Below are positions 58,200 through 64,000 of a stretch of DNA of 64,000 bases, in pieces. Position numbers and translations under genes: made by a program. This stretch comes from Nocardioides sp. ChNu-153 (lineage in GTDB: Bacteria; Actinomycetota; Actinomycetes; Propionibacteriales; Nocardioidaceae): contig NZ_JADEVT010000001.1 of the NCBI RefSeq assembly GCF_030466625.1, forward strand, positions 124,001 to 188,000. The letters run 5' to 3'. The notes under the pieces are model-generated. The model did not search any database. It was not told the origin of the DNA and saw only the letters and a list, made by a program, of their open reading frames with translations. The stretch's first letter is position 1, and each line of letters opens with the position of its first letter.

Positions 58200-58205
58200 T
58201 AGGTT
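58200..58205 (+). promoter_or_regulatory. -10 element for leaderless Nudix mRNA
   Basis: TAGGTT ends 6 nt before the GTG at 58212. Confidence 0.5.
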
Positions 58206-58211
58206 GGGGTG

Positions 58212-59117
58212 GTGAGCTCCCTCCCCCGTCGCCAGCGCGTCGCCGCCTACGCGGTGATCGTGCGCGACGGGCACGTCCTGCTGAGCCGGCTGGCGCCGCG
58301 CGTGACGAAGGACGAGCTGTGGACGCTGCCCGGCGGCGGCCTCGACCACGGCGAGGACCCGCGCGACGCGGTGGTGCGCGAGGTGCACGAGGAGACGGGG
58401 CTGCGGGCCGAGGTCGGGGACGTCGCCCGGGTCTACTCCGCCCACCTGCCCGGCGCGTGGCGCGAGGGCCGCCGGGTCGACGCGCACGCGCTGCGGATCG
58501 TGTACGCCGGCCGGGTGCCCCCGGACTCGCCGGAGCCGCGCGTCGTCGAGGTCGACGGCTCGACGGTCGAGGCGGCGTGGGTGCCCCTGGCCGCGGTCCG
58601 GGCGGGCGAGGTGCCCGTCGTACCGATGGTGACGGAGGCGCTGGCGGACCTGCTGCCGCAGCGGCGCCAACGCGTGGGCGCGTACGCCGTGGTGCGGCGC
58701 GGCGGGCCGCAGGACCCCTCGGGTCGCTCGCGCGACGAGGTGCTGCTGACCCGCAACTCGGTCCGCGGACCGCACCCGGGGCAGTGGGCGCTGCCGGGCG
58801 GCGGTGTCGAGCACGGCGAGCCGCCGACAGTGACGGTCGCCCGCGAGGTGCGCGAGGAGACCGGCGTCGAGGTCGAGGTCGGCAACGTGCTCGGCGTGCA
58901 CGACACCCACTTCGTCGGCACGGCGCCGAACGGGGCGACGGAGGACTTCCACGGCGTGCACCTGCTCTACGCCGCGCGCGCGGTCGACGACGCCGTCGAG
59001 CCGCGCGTGCTCGACGAGGGCGGCACGACGGACGCCGCGGCCTGGCACGCGGTCGAGGACGTGCTCTCCGGCGCGGTCGACGTGCGCGACACCGTGCGCT
59101 ACGCACTGGGGCTGTAG
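58212..59117 (+). CDS. Tandem Nudix hydrolase
   Basis: A 301-residue protein made of two complete Nudix domains. Domain one has [24 protein letters not shown] and domain two [24 protein letters not shown]; both keep the glutamates of GX5EX7REUXEEXGU. The domains clearly come from duplication ([11 protein letters not shown] against [13 protein letters not shown]). Substrates could be damaged nucleotides, NDP-sugars or NADH; nothing indicates which. The GTGs at 58209 and 58212 both fit; the second keeps 6 nt from the -10 box. Confidence 0.85.
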   Translation: MSSLPRRQRVAAYAVIVRDGHVLLSRLAPRVTKDELWTLPGGGLDHGEDPRDAVVREVHEETGLRAEVGDVARVYSAHLPGAWREGRRVDAHALRIVYAGRVPPDSPEPRVVEVDGSTVEAAWVPLAAVRAGEVPVVPMVTEALADLLPQRRQRVGAYAVVRRGGPQDPSGRSRDEVLLTRNSVRGPHPGQWALPGGGVEHGEPPTVTVAREVREETGVEVEVGNVLGVHDTHFVGTAPNGATEDFHGVHLLYAARAVDDAVEPRVLDEGGTTDAAAWHAVEDVLSGAVDVRDTVRYALGL

Positions 59118-59176
59118 GGCGGATCGCCCACGGCGGTGCCGCTGCCCCGGGGTGTGACGCCCGCTACGTTGGGCGC

Positions 59177-60496
59177 ATGGCCGAGAGCTCCCGCGAGACC
59201 GTCTTCACCTACGCCGCCCCGAGCCTGAAGTTCGGGTCCGGCGCCTCCGCCGAGATCGGGCACGACCTGCGCGCGTACGGCGTGCGCCGCGTCCTGCTCG
59301 TGACCGACCCCGGGGTCGAGGCCACCGGGCACCCCGCCCGGATCGCGGAGCAGATCACCTCCGCCACCGGCGCCGAGGTGGTCGTCTTCGCCCGCGCCCG
59401 GGTCGAGCCGACGGACGCGTCGATGATCGAGGCGGTCGAGTTCGGCCGCGCCGAGGGCCCGTTCGACGCCGTCGTCGCGGTCGGCGGGGGCTCGGCCATC
59501 GACACCGCGAAGGCCGTCAACCTGCTCGTGACGAACCCGGGCGACCTCATGGACTACGTCAACGCGCCGGTCGGCCGCGGCCAGGCGCCCGAGCACCCGC
59601 TGCTGCCGCTCGTCGCCGTGCCGACGACGACCGGCACGGGCGCGGAGTCCACGACGATCTGCGTGCTCGACGTGCTGGCGCTCGAGGTGAAGACGGGCAT
59701 CAGCCACGCGCGGCTGCGCCCCACGATGGCGGTGGTCGACCCCGACCTAACGCTGACGCAGCCGGCGATGGTGACGGCGAGCGCGGGGATGGACATCCTC
59801 TGCCACGCGCTGGAGAGCTACACGGCCCGCTGGTACGCCGACTACCCGGCCAAGCAGGCCGAGCAGCGCGTGCCCTACTGCGGGTCGAACCCGATCTCGG
59901 ACGCCTGGAGCGAGAAGGCGCTGTCGATGCTCGCCGGCTCGTTCCGCGGCGCCGTCAACGCGGCCCGGGCCGGCGACGACCCGAGCGAGGCACGCACGGT
60001 GCGCGAGCAGATGGCGATGGCCGCGACGTTCGCCGGTCTCGGGTTCGGCAACGCCGGCGTGCACATCCCGCACGCCTGCGCCTACCCGGTCGCGGGCCGC
60101 GTCCGCGACTACCGCCCCGAGGGCTACGCGGTGCTCGACGGCGACGACGCGCCGATCGTGCCGCACGGCATGGCGGTGTCGCTGACCGCGCCCGAGGCCT
60201 TCCGGTTCACCTTCGACGCCAGCCCGACCCGGCACCTCAAGGCCGCCCGGCTACTCGACCCGCAGGGCGCCGTCGCCGCGACGGAGGGCCCCGACCTGCT
60301 GCCCGCCGTCGTCGCCACCCTCATGCGCGACATCGGCATCCCCAACGGGCTCGGCGCGGTCGGGTACGGCGCGGGCGACGTCGACGGGCTCGTCGAGGGC
60401 GCCTGGGCCCAGCAGCGGCTGCTCGCCACCGCGCCCCGCGACGTCACGCCGGAGGACCTGGCGGGCGTGATCGGCGCGTCGCTCGAGCACTGGTGA
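59177..60496 (+). CDS. Iron-dependent alcohol dehydrogenase, hydroxyacid-oxoacid transhydrogenase-like
   Basis: A 439-residue group III (iron-type) alcohol dehydrogenase. The NAD loop is VVAVGGGSAIDTAKAVNLL, VPTTTGTGAESTT follows, and metal ligands are expected in MDILCHALESY, VHIPHACAYPV and VPHGMAVSLTAPEAF. YTARWYADYPAKQAEQRVPYCGSNPISDAWSEKAL and NAGVHIPHACAYPVAGRV resemble ADHFE1-like hydroxyacid-oxoacid transhydrogenase, so oxidation of a 4-hydroxy acid coupled to 2-oxoglutarate is the best guess. ATG with TACGTT 6 nt upstream. Confidence 0.82.
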   Translation: MAESSRETVFTYAAPSLKFGSGASAEIGHDLRAYGVRRVLLVTDPGVEATGHPARIAEQITSATGAEVVVFARARVEPTDASMIEAVEFGRAEGPFDAVVAVGGGSAIDTAKAVNLLVTNPGDLMDYVNAPVGRGQAPEHPLLPLVAVPTTTGTGAESTTICVLDVLALEVKTGISHARLRPTMAVVDPDLTLTQPAMVTASAGMDILCHALESYTARWYADYPAKQAEQRVPYCGSNPISDAWSEKALSMLAGSFRGAVNAARAGDDPSEARTVREQMAMAATFAGLGFGNAGVHIPHACAYPVAGRVRDYRPEGYAVLDGDDAPIVPHGMAVSLTAPEAFRFTFDASPTRHLKAARLLDPQGAVAATEGPDLLPAVVATLMRDIGIPNGLGAVGYGAGDVDGLVEGAWAQQRLLATAPRDVTPEDLAGVIGASLEHW

Positions 60497-60500
60497 GCAG

Positions 60501-60536
60501 CGCGGCCGCCTGAGCGCGGGGGCTCAGGCGGCCGCG
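60501..60536. terminator. Bidirectional terminator, 15-bp perfect stem
   Basis: CGCGGCCGCCTGAGC (60501-60515) and GCTCAGGCGGCCGCG (60522-60536) flank a 6-nt loop between two convergent genes. Confidence 0.8.
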
Positions 60537-60556
60537 TGGAGCCCGTGGCGGGTGGG

Positions 60557-61255
60557 TCAGTCCTGGTCGCGCGAGGCGCGGGCGGTGCGGTACGCCGGGC
60601 GGCGCAGGCGAGCGACGACGGGGTACTGCTCCAGGCCCGGGATCTTGTTCTGCACGGGGTCGAACGACAGCTGCTCGTCGCTGCCGGACAGGTCGTCGTC
60701 GACGGCGCGCTCGAGGTCCAGCCGGCCGAACTCGTGCCACGGGCCGAGGCCGCGGGCCCACGAGAGGGTCCAGGCCGAGCCGCCGTCCTCCTCGGCCGGC
60801 GGCACCGGCCAGGCGCCGAGGACCACGGGCCCGGTCGGCGTGCGGTAGGGCAGCAGCGTCGTCAGCGGGCGCTGGCCGCCCTCCCACCGCGGCACGAGCA
60901 GGTGGCGCAGCGGGCCGTTCCAGCCGGTGCTGGCGAAGAGCAGGTCGCCGGTCTCGCCCTCCTGGGTCAGGCGCAGCGCGAGGCCCCAGACGTCCGGCAC
61001 CGGCTTCGGCAGGCCGACTCCGCGGGAGAGACGGGCGGTGACGGCCGTCTGGCCCGGGCGGTCGAGCAGGTCGACCCCCGTCTCGGCGCCGTCCTCGGCG
61101 CCGTGCCGCGTCAGCACCCCCTCGACGACGGTGCCGGCGGGGTGCAGCGGCTTGCCGGCCGGGCGCACGGCGGCGACGGTGCGGGTCGCGCCGGCGAGCG
61201 CGCCTCCGGCGACGCTGGCGAGGGTGCGGACGGTGCGCTTGGCGGGGTCGATCAC
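60557..61255 (-). CDS. Uncharacterised 232-residue protein, possibly catalase-fold related
   Basis: I do not recognise this protein with confidence. It is soluble or membrane-associated with an alanine-rich N-terminus (TLASVAGGALAGATRTVAAV). The stretch SRGVGLPKPVPDVWGLALRL recalls the heme-catalase barrel, where a GLA-R/K-F strand follows a proline-rich turn, but the catalytic His-Asn pair of catalases is not seen. YRTPTGPVVLGAWPVPP and EQLSFDPVQNKIPGLEQYPVVARLRRPAY are further conserved-looking segments. GTG start at 61255 with GGAGG upstream. Annotation should remain hypothetical. Confidence 0.6.
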   Translation of the reverse strand: MIDPAKRTVRTLASVAGGALAGATRTVAAVRPAGKPLHPAGTVVEGVLTRHGAEDGAETGVDLLDRPGQTAVTARLSRGVGLPKPVPDVWGLALRLTQEGETGDLLFASTGWNGPLRHLLVPRWEGGQRPLTTLLPYRTPTGPVVLGAWPVPPAEEDGGSAWTLSWARGLGPWHEFGRLDLERAVDDDLSGSDEQLSFDPVQNKIPGLEQYPVVARLRRPAYRTARASRDQD

Positions 61256-61392
61256 GGTGCCTCCTGGGAGGGTCGGTGGTGCCCGGGCGCGACGGGGGCC
61301 GCCGGGGAGGAGCCCGGGCGGGGCTCGGGTACCGGTGCCCGAGGGCCGGGACCCCATGCCTGTGATCCTCTGCGCACACGCACAATGGGGGA

Positions 61393-64000
61393 GTGACGGT
61401 GGACGTGCGGGTGGACGATCGGGCGGTCCCCGCGACCGCCGACGTGGTGGCGGCGCTCGCGCGCCGGGGCGTGGACGACGTCGACGTCTCGACGGTGACG
61501 CGCGCGGCGTTCTCCTCCGACGCCTCCCTCTACCGCGTCGTCCCGCAGGCCGTGGTGCGCCCGCGGCACGCCGACGAGCTCGCGGCGGTCGTCGACGTGG
61601 CACGCGAGCTGCGCGTCCCGGTGACGATGCGCGGCGCCGGCACCTCGATCGCCGGCAACGCGGTGGGCCCCGGCCTCGTGGTCGACACGCTCAAGCACCT
61701 GAACAAGGTGCTCTCGGTCGACGCCGAGGCCGGCACGGCGGTCGTCGAGCCCGGCACGGTGCACGCCGTGCTGCAGCGCGCCGCGACCCCGCTCGGCTGG
61801 CGCTTCGGCCCCGACCCCTCGACCCACACCCGCTGCACGATCGGCGGGATGATCGGCAACAACGCGTGCGGGTCGCGCGCCCTGGGCTACGGGCGCATGG
61901 TCGACAACGTCGAGGGCCTCTCCGTCGTGCTGGGCACGGGCGAGGAGCTGCGCCTCGACGCCGGTACGGCGGCCCGCGACGCCGGCGGCTCCGTCGCGGC
62001 CCTCGACCGGCTCGCGGCCGAGAACCTCGGCCCCATCCGCACCCAGTTCGGGCGCTTCACGCGCCAGGTGTCGGGCTACTCCCTCGAGCACCTGCTGCCG
62101 GAGAACGGCCGCCGCGTCGACCGGTTCCTCACGGGCTCCGAGGGCACGCTCGGCGTCGTCACCCAGGCGACCGTGCGGCTCGTGCGCGACGCTCCGGCCC
62201 GCACGATGGCGGTGCTCGGCTACCCCTCGATGATCGAGGCCGCCGACGCCGTTCCCGCGCTGCTGGCCCACCCGCTCGTGGCCTGCGAGGGCCTCGACGC
62301 CCGGATCGTCGACCTGGTGCGCGCGGCCGGGAAGTCCGTGCCCGACCTGCCGCGCGGGGCGGGCTGCCTGTTCGCCGAGGTCACCGGCGAGACCGTCGCG
62401 CAGACGCAGGCGGTGCTCGCCGAGGTGGTCGCCGCCTCCGGCGCCCTCGACAGCCGCATCGTGCTGGATCCGGCCGAGTCGGCCGCGCTGTGGCGCATCC
62501 GCGAGGACGGGGCCGGGCTGGCGAGCCGCTCGCTGAGCCGGCCGGCGTACTCGGGGTGGGAGGACGCCGCCGTGCCCCCGCAGCACCTCGGCGCCTGGCT
62601 CCGCGACTTCGACGCGCTGCTGCGCGAGTTCGACCTCGACGGCGTGCCCTACGGCCACTTCGGCGACGGCTGCGTGCACGTGCGCATCGACTTCCCCCTG
62701 GCGCGCGGCGCCGCCTCGCCCGAGGAGGGCCGCGCGGTCTTCCGCGGGTTCATGGAGGCCGCGGCCGCCGCGCTCGCGACGTACGGCGGGTCGCTGTCGG
62801 GCGAGCACGGCGACGGCCGGCACCGCTCCGAGCTGCTGGCGACGATGTACGACGCCGAGGCCCTCGCGCTGTTCGGCCGCGTCAAGGCGATCTGCGACCC
62901 GCTGGGCGTGCTCAACCCCGGCAACATCACCGACCCGGCGCCGCTCGACGCCGACCTGCGTCTGTCGCGCCCACGCCACCGCGAGCCGCTGCCGCTCCTG
63001 CGCTTCACCCACGACGAGGGCTCGATGGGCGACGCCGTGCACCGCTGCACCGGCGTCGGCAAGTGCGTCGTCGGCGGCACCGGCCCCTCGACCGGGGTGA
63101 TGTGCCCGTCGTACGCGGCCACCCGCGAGGAGAAGGACTCCACCCGCGGGCGGGCCCGCGTGCTGCAGGAGGCCCTGTCCGGCGGCTTCGTCGACGGCGT
63201 GGAGGACCCGGCGGTCCACGAGGCGCTCGACCTGTGCCTGGCCTGCAAGGGCTGCGCCAACGACTGCCCGACCGGCATCGACATGGCGACGTACAAGTCC
63301 GAGGTCCTGCACCAGACGTACGCCGGGAGGCGCCGCCCGCGCAGCCACTACGTGCTCGGCCGCCTGCCCATGTGGGCCCGGCTGACCGCGCCCGTCGCGG
63401 GCCTGGCCAACACCTCGCTCAAGGCGGGCCCCGTGGCGCGCCTGGCCCGGTCGGTGGCCGGCGTCGACCAGCGCCGCAGCCTCCCCTCGTTCGCGTCGCG
63501 CACGCTGCGCCGCTCGGCGCGCTCGCAGGGCACCGCCGCGCGGCTGGGCGCGGCCGAGCAGCCGGACGTGTGGATCTGGGCCGACTCGTTCACCAACCAC
63601 TTCCTGCCCGCCAGCGGTCTCGCCGCGGTGCGCTTCCTCGAGGCGTCCGGCCTGCGGGTGCGCGTCATCGACGAGCGCGCCTGCTGCGGCCTGACCTGGG
63701 TGACGACCGGCCAGCTCGACACCGCGCGCAGGATCGCGGGGCGCACGGCCGCCACGCTCGCGCCGTACGTCGCCTCCGGCGTGCCGGTCGTCGGGATCGA
63801 GCCGTCGTGCACCGCGACGCTGCGCTCCGACCTGGAGGAGCTGAGCGACGCGCCCGAGGCCGCCGCGGTGGCCCACGGGGTGCTGACGTTCGGCGAGCTG
63901 CTGGCGCGGCTCGTCGAGGAGGGGCGCGTGACGCTGCCCGACCTGACCGGCACGACGGTCGTCGCCCAGCCGCACTGCCACCAGGCGTCGATCACCGGGT
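61393..64000 (+). CDS. FAD/Fe-S D-lactate-dehydrogenase-like oxidoreductase (3' partial)
   Basis: Open through the window end, with 869 codons visible. The N-terminal FAD_binding_4 domain has MRGAGTSIAGNAVGPGLVVDTL and FLTGSEGTLGVVTQAT; the FAD-oxidase C domain has YGHFGDGCVHVRIDF and SGEHGDGRHRSELL; a ferredoxin-like segment has CTGVGKC and CLACKGCANDCPTG (4Fe-4S); then the CCG-domain starts (ERACCGLTW, EPSCTATLRSD). This is a GlcD-GlcF-like fusion that oxidises D-lactate, glycolate or another 2-hydroxy acid and passes electrons to quinone. GTG start at 61393 with CACAAT 6 nt upstream. Confidence 0.85.
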   Translation, partial: MTVDVRVDDRAVPATADVVAALARRGVDDVDVSTVTRAAFSSDASLYRVVPQAVVRPRHADELAAVVDVARELRVPVTMRGAGTSIAGNAVGPGLVVDTLKHLNKVLSVDAEAGTAVVEPGTVHAVLQRAATPLGWRFGPDPSTHTRCTIGGMIGNNACGSRALGYGRMVDNVEGLSVVLGTGEELRLDAGTAARDAGGSVAALDRLAAENLGPIRTQFGRFTRQVSGYSLEHLLPENGRRVDRFLTGSEGTLGVVTQATVRLVRDAPARTMAVLGYPSMIEAADAVPALLAHPLVACEGLDARIVDLVRAAGKSVPDLPRGAGCLFAEVTGETVAQTQAVLAEVVAASGALDSRIVLDPAESAALWRIREDGAGLASRSLSRPAYSGWEDAAVPPQHLGAWLRDFDALLREFDLDGVPYGHFGDGCVHVRIDFPLARGAASPEEGRAVFRGFMEAAAAALATYGGSLSGEHGDGRHRSELLATMYDAEALALFGRVKAICDPLGVLNPGNITDPAPLDADLRLSRPRHREPLPLLRFTHDEGSMGDAVHRCTGVGKCVVGGTGPSTGVMCPSYAATREEKDSTRGRARVLQEALSGGFVDGVEDPAVHEALDLCLACKGCANDCPTGIDMATYKSEVLHQTYAGRRRPRSHYVLGRLPMWARLTAPVAGLANTSLKAGPVARLARSVAGVDQRRSLPSFASRTLRRSARSQGTAARLGAAEQPDVWIWADSFTNHFLPASGLAAVRFLEASGLRVRVIDERACCGLTWVTTGQLDTARRIAGRTAATLAPYVASGVPVVGIEPSCTATLRSDLEELSDAPEAAAVAHGVLTFGELLARLVEEGRVTLPDLTGTTVVAQPHCHQASITG

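Overview
The window is 64 kb of very GC-rich, densely packed chromosome from an actinobacterium. The evidence is ordinary housekeeping content: secE-nusG-rplK-rplA, rplJ-rplL, rpoB-rpoC, a zinc-type L33, an MptB-like polyprenol-phosphomannose mannosyltransferase, an Mkl/MceG-type ATPase and a paired MaoC-type dehydratase next to murB. GTG starts, GTGA/ATGA overlaps and leaderless start sites are common. Gene content and a CGTAC-rich codon context would fit Nocardioidaceae or a relative, but that placement is a guess. I see no insertion sequence, prophage, CRISPR array, rRNA or integrase.

Layout. 1-4.1 kb: end of a ferredoxin-NADP reductase, a HAD phosphatase, a TauE/SafE exporter and a flavin disulfide oxidoreductase. 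4.2-7.4 kb: a complete osmoprotectant-type ABC importer (ATPase, two permeases, lipoprotein). 7.4-13.8 kb, minus strand: thiolase, a leaderless metal-receptor-fold protein, two DUF4333-type lipoproteins and the fused acyl-CoA mutase IcmF, which has a double palindromic operator upstream. 13.9-25 kb: mannosyltransferase, orphan sensor kinase, glycosyltransferase, pirin, 3-methyladenine glycosylase, LrgA/LrgB pair, amidase.

24-35 kb is the most interesting part. A minus-strand LacI regulator-glycerate kinase pair is divergent from an eight-gene plus-strand operon. The operon holds a branched-chain-amino-acid-type (HAAT) importer and three catabolic enzymes: a Gfo/Idh/MocA dehydrogenase, a DUF993 aldolase-like protein and a sugar isomerase/epimerase. 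A 20-bp perfect palindrome and a Crp-like site sit on the promoter. Two secreted proteins follow (a concanavalin-like protein and a glucose/sorbosone dehydrogenase-LamG fusion). I read this as a carbohydrate or polyol degradation system of unknown substrate.

38-55 kb is the translation/transcription core: tRNA-Thr, tRNA-Met, rpmG, the HadA/HadB-like pair, murB, adenosine deaminase, tRNA-Trp, secE, nusG, the L11-L1 and L10-L7/L12 pairs with a recognisable leader, an Mkl-like ATPase, and rpoBC. 55-64 kb: geranylgeranyl-reductase-family flavoprotein, acyltransferases, a tandem Nudix protein, an iron-type alcohol dehydrogenase, an unrecognised protein, and the start of a large FAD/Fe-S D-lactate-dehydrogenase-like protein cut by the window edge.
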